Below, piece after piece: positions 13,701-25,910 of a stretch of 64,000 nucleotides of DNA. The position numbers and the translations under genes are program-made. Each line of letters opens with the position of its first letter. Within the stretch, counting starts at the first letter, position 1. This DNA is from Zingiber officinale (Eukaryota > Streptophyta > Magnoliopsida > Zingiberales > Zingiberaceae), in the NCBI RefSeq assembly GCF_018446385.1, contig NW_024589857.1, positions 248,001-312,000 on the forward strand, written 5' to 3'. Under the pieces are notes generated by a model that searched no databases, was not told where the DNA came from, and saw only the letters and a list, made by a program, of their open reading frames with translations.

Positions 13701-16700
13701 ACAGTCCTCTTCTTTTTAGTGCTGTAGATCTGATACTATGTTATTCTGTTGTTTGTTTGATCATGTTGTTTCCACATCGGTTAGTTTTTTTATGCATTCA
13801 GTGGATGAAAAAACAAACTATTTTTCTCGAGAATAGTCTTGTCATGGATTTTCAATTTTGCATGTTTTAAAGTTACTTAACAATGGTATTTGTGTGACTA
13901 GCTTTGCTTCTGGTGTTGAAGTTCTCAGTGCTGCAAGCTCACACTCTATGCACGATAACAATGAACTATCTGATTTTCATGGTATACCTGACACTGTGTG
14001 TAACTTACAACGTCAACATTTCCCTTTGGTTATTACATTCCGTAAGTTTCTTTTGATGCTTGATGGAACTATGAGTAGATCCTTTTTCGATAAATACTAC
14101 AGTCAGTGGGGAGTTAGTCCTGATCAAAATGGAGGTCCAAAATCATTCGCATTGCAAGCGCTTATGCAGAGTAAAGAAGTCAATTATGAGAAGTTTTTTG
14201 GATCCTATTGGCCACACTTCAATGAACAGTTAACCAAAACGGTGGATCCATCGATTGCTTTTACTCAGATAATTTCTCACATTAAAGGTGGATTGCATTC
14301 AGGAATGGTACACACCAGTAGACTTAGTAGAGAAGAATACTTGCTTTTGTCTGAGAAGCGTTTTTCAACATTAAGTCGACAATCTAGAGAGATCATTTAT
14401 GAAATATTCATTGACTATGAAAATCAAAAACTTCTGGCAAGTGAGTATGATTTGACTGATTTTACCAATTACCTGCATCATCAGCTCAGCTGTGATGGTT
14501 ATGTAGGCGATAAGATTGACTTTGTGTACATTGATGAGGTTCAGGATCTCACTATGACACAGATAGCGCTTCTGAAGTATGTTTGCAGGAATTTCAAGGA
14601 AGGGTATACTTTTGCTGGAGACACTGCCCAAACTATTGCTAGGGGAATTGATTTTCGATTTGAAGATATTCGATTTCTTTTTTATACCGAGTTTCTTTCT
14701 GAGTTAAGAAGCAGACAACCTCAGAAGAAGGAGACTGAGACACACATGTCAGATATGTTCCATCTGAATCAAAACTTTCGAACTCATGCTGGTATTTTGA
14801 GCTTAGCACAGAGCATTATGGTCATCCTTTACTACTACTTTCCACAAAGTGTTGATAAATTGAATCCAGAGTTTAGCTTGGTATATGGAGAAGCACCAGT
14901 GTTGCTAGAATCCGATAATGATGAAAATGTAATATTGACTATTTTTGGAAATAGTGGCGGCTCTATGCTCAGCAACTCTAATGGATTTGGAGCTGAACAG
15001 GTTATATTAGTTCGTGATGGTGAAACCAAGGAACAAATATGTAACCTTGTTGGGAAGCAAGCTCTCGTTCTGACGATATTGGAATGCAAAGGCCTTGAAT
15101 TTCAGGTACATGTACTTGATAATATGCTCATATCATCCTCGGTCCTAATCTAACTCCTTGATTGGCTTTACAGGATGTTTTGCTTTATAACTTCTTTGGA
15201 ACTTCTCCACTCAAAAAGAAGTGGAGAGTTATATATGAGTATATGGAGAAACACAGCATTCTTGATCCTTCTATTTCGAGGGCTTTTGCCTCCTTTGGAT
15301 TGGAAAAACACAATCTTCTTTGTTCAGAATTGAAGCAACTCTATGTTGCTATAACCCGTACGAAGCAGAGGCTTTGGATTTGTGAGAATGCAGATGAGTA
15401 TTGTAAACCGATGTTTGATTACTGGAAGAAACTTGGCCTTGTGCAAGTGAGACACCTTGATGCTTCTATTGCGCAGGCTATGAAGTCATCAAGCAGTGCA
15501 GAGGATTGGAGAACTCGCGGTATTAAGGTTTGTTTTTCATTTATTGCTCGATTCTAACATTCAACTAAATTGTTTTCTTTTCGATGAAATACATTTAAAA
15601 TAATTCCCTGCTTCTTTCTCAGCTATTCAATGAGGGTAACTTTGAGCTCGCTACTATGTGCTTCGAGAAGGCCGGAGATGAATTCAATGAAAAGTGGGCC
15701 AAAGCTGCAGGTCTCGTTGCAAATGCTGAGCTTATTATTTCCACGAACTTCGATATGGCTGAGATTGCTCTTAAAAATGCTGCTGAGATTTATGATTCTA
15801 TTAGCAAACCTGAAAGTGCTGCTGCCTGTTACATCAAATTGAAGGACTTCAAATCTGCAGGTTATCATTCTTGTCTGCTTTCTTTCAGTCGGACATAAAA
15901 TGGTTACAAATATGGGAAGAAACTAGATCCAATTAGGCGTTTCCTGTATTCAAATGTCGTTTAAACGAAATCAAAGTATTTTATTGGTAAATCTGCCTGT
16001 CCTTGATCTAGTTGCATACTGATTTTTTTAACCAGGTAATATTTACATCGAGAAGTGTGGGATGTCAAGGCTGAAAGAGGCAGGGGATTGCTTTGCTATG
16101 GCAAAGTGTTGGACCCTTGCTGCTGATGCATATGCCGTAGGGAAGTTTTTCTCTGATTGTCTTTCGGTTTGCTCCAGAGGAAAGATCTACGATACCGGTT
16201 TGCAGAAATTACAGCAATGGAAGGGAGGTTCTCTTTCCAACGAACAACTTCTCAAACTGAACAACTTGATCTTTCCATTTTTGGAAAATTGTTTACAGCA
16301 CTATCTTGATCTTGGAGATATTCAAAAAGTGTTGATGTATGTTAAGACTTTTCGGTTGAATGACACACATGAACAACTCCTAAGCTTAATTAGGAAATCC
16401 TTGTCTGAAAGTAGTCTTGACAATCTGCTCCTAATTGAGCAGGAACTGGGGAACTACTTAGAAGCTGCAGCAATTGCCAAATCTATGGGAAATATTTTAG
16501 TCGAAGTAGAGATGCTTGAGAAAGCTAAATATTTTGAGGAAGCAGCAAGGCTTCTTCTTTTTCATGTACTCGTGCGGTCACTTTGGTCCCCGAACAGCAA
16601 TGGGTGGCCCCTTAAGGGGTTTGCAGAAAAGGAGGAGCTTCTGATGAAGGCCAAAGAGTTATCAAAACACATGGCAGGATCCTTTGAGGAATTCGTCGAC

Positions 16701-19457
16701 CTGGAAGCCAGTATACTCTCAGATGGTTCAAAAAGTCTGGTTGATATGTCGAAACACTTGGCTCAGGCCCAAAAACATGAGAGTCTTAGGCAGGAAGTAT
16801 TCATTGCTAGAACAGTTCTCGATGCTCATATCAATGCAAATCCTCATAAATTTTCCAGCCAAGTGTCTTTCTCCAATTGTGAGAAGCTTGCTTGTGATAA
16901 CATGTCTCAGAATCATCTTACTCTTGAAACAATGATGTATATATGGAATTTATGGAAAGGAATGATCGTAAATCTTTTGTGCTACCTTCAGCAGCTGAAT
17001 GAAACTAGGGAATACTGCTGCAGATACAAGGAATTTTACCTCGAGTATTTTGGGGTCAGAAATATTGATAACAACAGATATGCAGTCCAAAATCCAGAAG
17101 CAAACTGGATCAAAGGTAAACATTTGTTACGAAAAGAGAACAACGGAATCTTCATAACCACTGATGAATGTGAATCCTGTGCTTTATTTTATTGGCGTGC
17201 CGAACTCTTTACAGTCGGTATGAAGGTGCTTGATAGTTTGGAATCCCTGCATTCCTCATATAATTTGAAGCAGGCATATTTGTTTGGCAGAGCTAAGGTG
17301 GCCATTTCAATGTACGAAATTGCAAAGTTTCTCATGACATCTGACTTAACAATGACTTCAAGAAGTACATTGAAAACAGAAAGATCTCTCTCTTTGTCCC
17401 AAAGATATTACTTAGAGACTGTCACTCCGCTGGACTGGAAAAATGATACAATGGAAAATGTGAAACTTCTTTGCGAGAATGAGATTGCTTTAGAGATAAT
17501 TGATGCCTCCTTTCTCGACAACCTAAAACCTTGTAATGGTAATCTCTCTCACGGTCAGATTGGAAGACTGGTGGCATTACTTCTAATCACTGGAAAATTA
17601 CCTGATGAACTATTCAAAGAAATCAGAGAATGCTTGAGAAACATGCAACACTGGAGTAATTTTATTGAACAATATAAGACCTTTCTGGATCAAGGATTTG
17701 GAAGGATTCCTTTATTAAGTAAGTTCAAAGTTGCATTGGAAAACACATTCCACAACCCGAATTGGGAAAAGGAGAAAGATTACATGTCCCCACATCATTT
17801 CATCTCTCTAATGGAGAAACTAATGTTCTTAGCCTCGTCGTGTCAGGGATTCAAAGGGAATGTTTTTACTACAAAACATTCTCTTCTTGAAATGCTGAAA
17901 TGTCAAGGTTGCAGCGGTTTTATGACGTCTTGCTTGCCGGCAATTTCTGCAGACTTGAGAAGTTCTGTCCAATCGACACTGGATTTCATTTGGACAACTG
18001 CAAGACATATTCTAAATGACAGGAAGCAGCTACTTTCTTGGATATCCAATTCTAACATGTCGAGGGAAAGCCACTCAATACTTACATTAAGACTAGTTAT
18101 CCTTCTGTTTATTGGTTGTTTAAACGGTGGAAGGCCTATTCACCAGATGAGATTTGTATTTCAAAATAAACTGTCTAGTTATCTTCCCAGACCATTTTCT
18201 GAAAGGCTAATGACTGTGAATAATGGTCGCTATATTGAAGTATTTACTGAAGCTTTAGTTTCAGTTGAGAATCCTTTAGTCATTATTCTTTCCCAAGGAT
18301 GCAGATCGCAGTTCTCCAATCTAAATGCTCGAACTATCGATTCTGAGGACATTAAATGCCATCAAAAAGTTTGTAGTCTATTGTTCCCAGAAAAGCAACC
18401 CATTTCTCATTCTTCTTCGAATACTACAAAGCAGGATATTAATTCTATACCTTCATCTAATCCGGAGGAGTCAGAAAACCAAGATGAGGTTATTGATAAT
18501 CAATCTGAAAGATTGCCAATCAAAGAGAGCTCCTCAGAAATTGATTCTTCAAATTCTATTTGCCAGGATATTAATTCCATTGCTTCAGAAAAACCAGATG
18601 AGTCAGTTCTTGGATATGATATTATGGACAAGCAATCAGTTGAAGGAGAGAAAGATGTTTATGTAGAACTCACCGAGGAATGCAAGCATTTCTGGCAGAA
18701 GACGAAGGAGTTTCTATCTGGAGAACATGGTGATGTAAGTGATGATGAATGTTACTTCGATCTAAATTCATTACTGATATGAATATGCCTATCTTCACGT
18801 ATGGATGTTATTTTTGTGTAAGGTGGAGGACACTATTAGTTTACTTGGCACTGTGTTGAGATGGATCCAACAGAAGGCTGAGACTGACGAATTTGATGAG
18901 CATTTGATTACAGAGATGGTTGACATGCACGAGAGAATCAAATTACTCGCCAGTGTGATGTAAGTAATTAAACAGATGCCTACCACTTGTTTTTATAAGA
19001 GAGCATCTACATTCTCTTGTTTCAATCTGTTATGCTGATCATTTATCATTTGAACTGGCATCTATTTAAGTAAAATTATGATTGCTCTTTAGTTTCTGTC
19101 GTTTAAGATATTGTATGGTTTCTTTTTTCCAGATCTGAAGGAACTCAAGTAGGCCGTCCAGCAAAAGACGATCTCCTTGCTAAGTGGATTGGACTGAGGC
19201 CAAGCTTTGAACCTCTCCTTGAAACCCTCTTCCTCCATAGCCAAAGCACAACTGAAGAAGCTCGGCCGAGTGATAATAATAGTCTTTCTGATGAAAATAA
19301 CTCAGATTGTGATCCAAACATTCATGTAGGTGCGGCGGAAGTGGAGGCGGAAGCGAAATCCGAGTCTTCATCGACTAACCAAACTAAGGCAAGCAAACAC
19401 CAGAAAAAGAAGGCTCAGAGGAAGAAAGGCATGGGGAAAGGCAAAACGAAGAGATAG
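7776..19457 (+). CDS. TRANK1-like protein with two superfamily 1 helicase modules (Upf1/SEN1-like and UvrD-like), 14 exons
   Basis: Exons read from consensus GT-AG sites with the frame kept throughout: 7776-7898, 8738-9292, 9418-10575, 10668-10992, 11567-11822, 11924-12140, 12451-12797, 13004-13522, 13902-15105, 15174-15527, 15623-15860, 16036-18734, 18823-18959, 19133-19457. The total is 8457 nt, 2818 residues. The start is the ATG at 7776 ([14 protein letters not shown]). The N-terminal half is Upf1/SEN1-like: Walker A GPPGTGKT (residues 280-287), DEAA box (574-577), GDEYQLP (about 600), QYRMHP, and the motif [19 protein letters not shown] with NVALTRAR. The central part is UvrD-like: second Walker A GRSGTGKT (1092-1099), IDEVQD (1377-1382), [17 protein letters not shown], and [13 protein letters not shown]. 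The C-terminal part, from about residue 1687, is helical with TPR/solenoid-like segments, then an acidic serine-rich stretch and a basic [17 protein letters not shown] tail that could be a nuclear signal. All helicase motifs look intact. Length and order fit plant 'TPR and ankyrin repeat-containing protein 1-like' proteins. Their role, probably in RNA/DNA metabolism, is inferred from family and not shown here. Confidence 0.93.
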
Positions 19458-20005
19458 CTTGCTCTTCGTCTGGTGGTTTTGAAATCTAGTTTACAGATAT
19501 ACTTTGAGCAACGAGAATACCGACATTTTCACCGAACTTCCAGTCTATCTTTTCCTTAAATGAATGACTTCCAGTCTATCTTTTCCTTAAATGAATGCCA
19601 TCTTTTGTGCTCGATTCAGGCTTTTGAATATCGATCGTTTGCGCGTATGAAATTTTGGCAATTTGTGTTATCTAAGTTACAAATTGTATGTGGAAAATAA
19701 ACTGTTCTTTTTTCTTTTTTTTGGTTCTAAAAATCACTAATCCTTCTATCATATAGAACCTCAATATTAGACGAGTACCTCAGGAAGAAAATTCATCTCT
19801 GATTGCGATAAACAGTTAAAAGAATTTTAGACTATTGAATCTCTCTAACAATGATGAGCAATCAAAAACTAATAGTTTTTATCGAATTTAATCATTTTAA
19901 CTGTAAACTCCTGATAACACATTGAAGGTGAGAACTTGGCCTTTGATAGAGACGATGATGGTAGAGCTAACCTCCTCGATCACAAGATAAATTTGATAAT
20001 GATCA
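19458..20005. other. 3' flank of the TRANK1-like gene and spacer to the convergent peptide gene
   Basis: This holds the probable 3' UTR. A 31 bp perfect tandem duplication beginning ACTTCCAGTCTATCTT occupies 19536-19566 and 19567-19597. A candidate poly(A) signal AATAAA lies at 19696-19701. The rest is AT-rich and non-coding. The two genes are convergent, so the 3' flank of the minus-strand peptide gene also lies here. Confidence 0.5.
19536..19597 (+). repeat. Perfect 31 bp tandem duplication in the 3' flank
   Basis: Two identical 31 bp units follow each other without a gap (19536-19566, 19567-19597). Perfect identity suggests a recent slippage or repair event. Confidence 0.95.
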
Positions 20006-20435
20006 TCAACATTTAGGATCACATTTTGGACAGACTGCCAGGCAATTTTCCTCAGTAGGGAAGCACGGGGAATCAGATAGAGTCCTGCAACAGAAACAAT
20101 CATAGCCATCACAATCTTCAATCTCACAGAAAGTGAGTTCTATCTTGCTATAGTTCCTGCCCGGCACATCCAGCAGATTCCGAGCTACAACATTAACATT
20201 AGTCATAAGCTATTAATTAGTTTTAACTATTTAGATCAAAACTCAAGTAAAAAATTGAATGTTCTTGATGGAAATAGTTACGTTGATAGCTAAGTTTAGC
20301 ATTTCAATTAGGAAAAAAAAGAAAATAAGCTTAAAAAAAATATTAGTTCATCAAATAGGATGTATACTTACATTGAATTAGTGTGAAAATGCTGAGGAGG
20401 ACAAGGAGGGTGACCATGGAGCGCATGGTGGCCAT
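20006..20435 (-). CDS. Secreted cysteine-rich peptide of the ESF1/MEG type, two exons
   Basis: Minus-strand exons are 20435-20372 (64 nt) and 20184-20006 (179 nt), joined by an intron with donor GTAAGT and acceptor TTGTAG. The product is 80 residues. It starts MATMRSMVTLLVLLSIFTL, a clear signal peptide with likely cleavage near residues 20-23. The mature part, about 58 residues, has ten cysteines in the pattern C-x4-C-x4-C-x-CC-x7-C-x6-C-x3-C-x2-C-x3-C, including CFCC. The CYCC/CFCC core and the intron after the signal peptide resemble the Embryo Surrounding Factor 1 / Maternally Expressed Gene peptides, which act as secreted signals around the seed. The assignment rests on the cysteine pattern, and other plant cysteine-rich peptide families remain possible. 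A decayed paralogue lies at 43780-44142. No inactivating change is visible here. Confidence 0.75.
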
Positions 20436-22151
20436 CTCTTGACTTGGATATGTTTGAATAGATAGATATGAGGCCTATTTATACTCTTTTTTTTTTTTTT
20501 TTTTGAGTTTGAAATCATCATAAAATTATGCATTGTATTGAAATATTTTCTTAGCATTTTTAGATTTTTGCCAAAAAATGCAATGTAGGAATAACTTTCT
20601 TGACTTAATTTGTAGATATAGATCATTTCCTTTCCTTCTTTAGAAAGATTATTGGTTACGAATGATCCGTATTTGTCAAATTTATTTCTTAAAATATTTG
20701 CTATTAATTTTAATTAATGGGGCGAGATTTGCTTTCCTATAGAAATAGATCAGGGCTAGAGAAGGAAGATTTTTTTTAATTATTATTATTATTATTATTT
20801 CTTAAAATTTATCTGGAAAAACAATGTTTCTCAAAAAGATTTTCTATATGAAAATTTTTAACATATGAAGGGGAAAATGATTTTTGCTCGACTAAGTTGG
20901 ACTGGTTGAATTCGCGAGAAATGTTTGGTTGAATAAGTTTAAGTTTGTAGTCATTGTATTAGTTTGCATGAGCCAATCAATCCAGTTGGTTTATGCGGTT
21001 AGTCAGTCGAATGCTTCCTGATTCAGCCGCGTAATTTGGTCACTCTGATTAGGCATGTCTTAGGCATTCAGAAGACAAGCTAGGGCGATTGGGTAAGAAA
21101 TGGAACGTCCGCTGTGTTGGGAATGGGTCTGTCGCGATTTCTCCTCGATGTTAACGCAATGCGGCAGAGGCTGTGTAGTCGTGCCGGCGAAATGCAACAG
21201 TGTCGTGTTTTCGCGGCGCGCGGAGAGATCGCAACGTGAGAAAATATTTGATTTTATTAAATCAAACGAAAAAGAAAAACGAGAAAGGTTTTCTCACGTA
21301 TAAAAAAAGCCCCAAAAGTTGGGTTTAGTATTTGGCAGGACAAAAAGCCAGCCCAATTATTTATGAATCCAATTTGATTACTACATGTTAAATTATTTGT
21401 TATCTATTGTAAATTGTTTTACCATTTTAATTAATTGGGCTGGGCCAATTTAATCAAATGAGTCACATTTATTCTATAGGTTCAATTTAATTAAATTAGC
21501 TAGATTTATTTTAATAGGCTAGACTTAATTCAATGGGCATTGGTTTGATCAAGCGCACTTAATATGTGATTGATTTAAATGAGCTTAGGTTAAAATAATA
21601 ACAATACATAGGCATAAGGGATCTCTATCCAATTAGATTAGTTATAACGAGGACAATGACCCAAGCTAATGCTTAGGATCCGATTTTTCAATTGATCGGT
21701 CTAATGTGTGAGTCAATTGGAGATCCTCAAATAAAGAAAATTTATTTTTCTGATTTGCTTATGTATTATGTACGTTTGTTCTATGCATATGTGTAAATTA
21801 AATTTAACTGATTTTGTTATTAGTTTGTCAGTTTTATTCTGGAATTATTATTTTAAATTTAAATGCTACGAATAATATACATGATGATTCGTCATAATGT
21901 ATGATGGAGTGAGCTGCGGGAGGTGATTCAGGAGTTAGAGTATAATCCGGTTTACAGAGTCAGGGGATATATTGGATGACTCGATTAATTATTCTAGAAA
22001 CTCGAGCAGGAAGAGTTTCTAATCCTGAACAATTACAAGATCTGCGCTTTGATTCGATCATTATAAGGGCATTCCAAGGAGGTTGCACACCATGTGTGTG
22101 TGTGAGGGGGTGCTATGAAGGGCGTATAACATATACAGAGCTATGTATATA
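20436..22151. other. Intergenic DNA, first part duplicated at 43.9-46.4 kb
   Basis: From the peptide gene to about 21075 the sequence is clearly similar to 44143-44694 joined to 46250-46410, so it is one copy of a segmental duplication. Shared blocks include GAGCCAATCAATCCAGTTGG (near 20970 and 46277) and TAGGCATGTCTTAGGCATT. From about 21076 to 22151 no gene or known repeat was recognised. An open frame at 21100-21303 has no recognisable product. Confidence 0.55.
20475..20483 (-). promoter_or_regulatory. TATA box of the cysteine-rich peptide gene
   Basis: On the minus strand this reads TATAAATAG, about 40 nt before the ATG at 20435. The same element is conserved in front of the pseudogene copy near 44171-44181. 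A poly-T run (plus strand, about 20491-20508) lies just beyond it. Confidence 0.6.
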
Positions 22152-22156
22152 GTTAC

Positions 22157-23193
22157 TGTTGGAACCCCAAGGTTGTTTTGGGTGTGATCAACAAGTTAAG
22201 TTAGGTCCTGTGTTGTTTTAACCTTGTGTCTAAGTGTGCAGGAGCTTAGGAGCACAGGTACTCGAGCGGAAGACGCAGCTAGCGAGAAGGACGACACGCG
22301 GTGCGTCCGAGGGACGAGGTGCTGCGGAAGAGTACCCCGGTGGACGAGAAGGAAGCGCGCAGTGGTTCCGAGGGACGAAAGCCGGAGCGGAAGATTGCTC
22401 TGGGAGCAACAGACACAGTTAGCAAGAAGGATGACATGCGGTGAGTCTGAGGGACGAAGACTGCGGATGAGTACGCTGGTGGATGAGAAGGAAACACGCA
22501 GCGATTCCGAGGGACGAGAAGCCGGAGCGAAAGGCTGCTCGAGAAGACCGGAAGTTGGGTTCGGGTGAGCCCTTTTCCGGATGACAGAGATCACCCAAGT
22601 AAGCGGATCAGGAGCGGAAGACCCGGACTAAGGCGAGACTTAAACGGAGCAGAGGTCCCGGACGAGAAAGTCAACCAGAGTTGACTTTCGGGGTTCGGGG
22701 CGCCCGGAGCTGACCGGGGCGCTCAGACCCCTTCGGGGCGCTCGGACCAGCCTTTTGACCAGGATCGAGTTTTGACTCGATCTGATCGTTGGGGGATAAA
22801 GTTTATCCCCCCAGGGCGCCCGAAACCTTTCGGGGCGCCCCGACCAAGGCTATAAATATAACCTTGGTCCAGAAGCTTTTTAATGAACTTTGAATTGTAA
22901 TTCCAATGCTTGTTAGCTTTAGTCTAGAGTTGAGCTTCTGTTTTCTGCACTTCAACTCTGTACGAGGCTTCTCCGCCTCAAGGAGTTTTTGGTGAGCTTA
23001 ATCTTCCTTGGATTAACAACCTCCTTGGTTGTAACCAAGTAAATCTTTGTGCCTCGCTTTTTCTTTATGCTTTTAGTTTATCGGCTTACTTTATATATAC
23101 AAGTGTTAGCTTAAAGAGTTCGAGGAAGGGTTGTTTGTTTTATTCTACAGGACTATCCAACAACCCCCTCCTAGCTGGCCCAACGGTCCTACA
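22157..23193 (+). repeat. 5' LTR of the gag-only element
   Basis: The LTR is 1037 bp, TG...CA. It has a GC-rich first half with many GAGGGACGA-type motifs and a likely promoter region with TATAAATATA at about 22851-22860. The 3' LTR has an extra GC-rich segment near 25440-25460. Confidence 0.93.
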
Positions 23194-23252
23194 AGTGGTA
23201 TGAGAGCCGAGACACCTCAGAAGGACTAACCGCCGTCTGAAGCAACAAAACG

Positions 23253-24335
23253 ATGGCCGGAGCTAGCGACTACCCACCAGCATTCAAGGGGGAGCTTGCT
23301 TCTTGGAAGCAACAAATGAAGGTATTTCTTAACTCTGATATTGGTATTTCTTTAATAATGAAATCTGGTTATGAAGCACTAAAGAAAGCAAACGGAGAAA
23401 AGATCGACATACGCCTCTGGAACGAGAAACAACGTGACGAGTTTATGGCAAACAGTCGGGCAGAGTTTCACATTCTAAGCGCGATACCAACTAAAGATTT
23501 CGACAGAGTCGGAGAATATAAAAGCGCTAAAGAACTTTGGGAAAAGTTCTTAAAACTCTATGAAGAACCGGTTGAAGCCGTCCCCTCAATAGACATCGAG
23601 CCATCATCAGAAGAATCCGAGACGGAAGAAATTACCGAGACATCCCCAACAGCCGAAGTATATCCTGAGATCGATGAAGGGGGAGAATCTTCGGAAGAAA
23701 GTAATTCAACAGGGGGAGAACCAACGGCTGACGAGGTAAGTAAGGTATGGACTCGAACCTCTGATCAATTGGTTCAATCAATCAAAAAATTGCCTGAAGA
23801 TATTTGCGAACAAGAATTTGAATCATCTAAAGAATTTTTCGAATCGCAAAATGCTTTGACAAAAGATTCTTACGAATCACAAATTATTTTGTCAAAAGAA
23901 TTTTGCAAATCATAAAAATTGTCGAAAACTTTCTTCGAATATTTTTTTGAATTACAAATTACCTTATCGAAAAAGGTTTGCGAATTAAAAATTGAGTCAT
24001 CGAAAAAGTTTTTCGGATTAAGAAATCTGTTATTAATAGATTTCTGTAAATTAGAATTTTTGTTAAAAAATTCTTACAAATTACAAAATATTTCTTCAAA
24101 CGAATTTTGCACATTGCCGAAAGAAGTTTTACAAATTATATTGTCGAAAATTTTTATCAAGTTAGAATTTAAGTTATTGAAATATTTTTGTGAAGTAGAA
24201 AATCAAAAAATAACAGAAAATGACACGTTAAAAGATCGAATAAAATTTTTAGCATGTTTAATATCTGTGGCGTTAAATTTGAAAAAGTGTAATTTAAGAA
24301 ATTATGAAAAATTGAAATGGAAATTGTGGTGTTAA
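23253..24335 (+). pseudogene. gag of the gag-only LTR element, with one in-frame stop
   Basis: The ATG at 23253 starts MAGASDYPPAFKGELASWK, and the frame stays open to a TAA at 23913-23915 (220 residues). It continues in the same frame to 24335, so a single stop splits a 360-codon frame. The N-terminal part (residues 1-110, with LWNEKQRDEF and SAKELWEKFLKLYEE) is the Copia gag capsid type (DUF4219/UBN2-like). An acidic, serine-rich stretch follows. The C-terminal part consists of degenerate short repeats of the type S-K-x-F-(F/C)-E-S-Q around charged and aromatic residues, unlike normal gag. No zinc knuckle is present. A 59 bp tandem duplication (units starting 24272 and 24331) creates the final stop. 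A start at 23253 suits the distance from the primer-binding site. Confidence 0.8.
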
Positions 24336-24855
24336 ATTTGAAAAAGTGTAATTTAAGAAATTATGAAAAGTTGAAATGGAAATTTAAAACTTCCTGATAT
24401 AAGTATTAGAATAAAATAAATAAACAAATGCATAGAAATTTTTTTTAATGTTATCAATTTTAATAAATTTTCTTGCATAAATTGTTGGGCTTCGAAAGAT
24501 TTTTATGGTGAAAACTTAGAAATTTTTCAAAAGTTATTCTTTAACTTAGAATTTTTTTTCCTTAACTTGGAAATATTTTTTTTTTCTGGGAAAATCATTG
24601 AAATAGATTTCTATAATTTTTCTAAGTGTCAAACCCTTATATTGTTTTTCTTTAAACCCCATTTTTATTGTGATCAAAGGGGGAGAAGGGAAAGTATAAG
24701 TCTATAAGTCTAGGGGGAGGTATAAATTAAAATTTGGAATTTTTGAAATTCAATTTTTTCTATCATATTGCATGTTATTGCAATAAATTATTTTATTCTA
24801 TGTCTATTTGTAACCCTAGCTTAACTTGGGTTGATCACACCAAAAAGGGGGAGAT

Positions 24856-25910
24856 TGTTGGAACCCCAAGGTTGTTTTGGGTGTGATCAACAAGTTAAGT
24901 TAGGTCCTGTGTTGTTTTAACCTTGTGTCTAAGTGCAGGAGCTTAGGAGCACAGGTACTTGAGCGGAAGACGCAGCTAGTGAGAAGGACGGCACGCGGTG
25001 CGTCCGAGGGACGAGGTGCTGCGGAAGAGTACCCCGGTGGACAAGAAGGAAGCGCGCGGTGGTTTCGAGGGACGAAAGCCGGAGCGGAAGATTGCTCGGG
25101 GAGCAAGAGACGCAGCTAGCGAGAAGGACGGCACGTGGTGCGTCCGAGGGACGAAGACTGCGGATGAGTACGCTGGTGGACGAGAAGGAAACACGCAGCG
25201 ATTCCGAGGGACGAGAAGCCGGAGCGAAAAACTGCTCGAGAAGACCGGAAGTTGGGTTCGGGTGAGCCCTTTTCCGGATGACAGAGATCACCCAAGTAAG
25301 CGGATCCGGAGTGGAAGACCCGGACCGAGGCGAGACTTAAACGGAGCAGAGGTCCCGGACGAGAAAGTCAACCAGAGTTGACTTTCGGGGTCAGGGGCGC
25401 CCGAAGCTGACCCGGGCGCTCGGACCCCTTCGGGGCGCCTGGAACCCTTCCGGGCGCCCATACCAGCCTTTTGACCAGGATCGAGTTTTGACTCGATCTG
25501 ATCGTTGGTGGATAAAGTTTATCCCCCCTAGGGTGCCCGGAACCTTTCGGGGCGCCCCGACCAAGGCTATAAATATAACCTTGGTCCAGAAGCTTTTTAA
25601 TGAACTTTGAATTGTAATTCCAATGCTTGTTAGCTTTAGTCTAGAGTTGAGCTTCTGTTTTCTGCACTTCAACTCTGTACGAGGCTTCTCCGCCTCAAGG
25701 AGTTTTTGGTGAGCTTAATCTTCCTTGGATTAACAACCTCCTTGGTTGTAACCAAGTAAATCTTTGTGCCTCGCTTTTTCTTTATGCTTTTAGTTTATCG
25801 ACTTACTTTATATATACAAGTGTTAGCTTAAAGAGTTCGAGGAAAGGTTGTTTGTTTTGTTCTACAGGACTATCCAACAACCCTCTCCTAGCCGGCCCAA
25901 CGGTCCTACA
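24856..25910 (+). repeat. 3' LTR of the gag-only element
   Basis: The LTR is 1055 bp. It differs from the 5' LTR by scattered substitutions and a few small indels, so the insertion is fairly recent. It follows the polypurine tract directly and is followed by the target duplication GTTAC at 25911-25915. Confidence 0.93.

Larger units (their letters stand above)
22157..25910 (+). mobile_element. Complete non-autonomous, gag-only LTR retrotransposon (Copia-type gag)
   Basis: Two closely similar LTRs (22157-23193 and 24856-25910) flank about 1.66 kb of internal DNA. Both begin TGTTGGAACCCC and end CCTACA. A perfect 5 bp target duplication GTTAC sits at 22152-22156 and 25911-25915. A primer-binding site TGGTATGAGAGCC (close to the initiator-Met type TGGTATCAGAGC) starts at 23196. 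A polypurine tract AAAAAGGGGGAGAT ends at 24855. The only gene is gag; no protease, integrase, RT or RNase H is seen. It must have used another element's enzymes. A diverged, truncated LTR of a related family is at 50768-51018. Confidence 0.95.

Noticed and set aside
22196-22594. Several long open frames in the LTR on both strands
   Set aside because: GC-rich LTR sequence with few stops; the same frames recur in the other LTR at 24900-25380 with indels.
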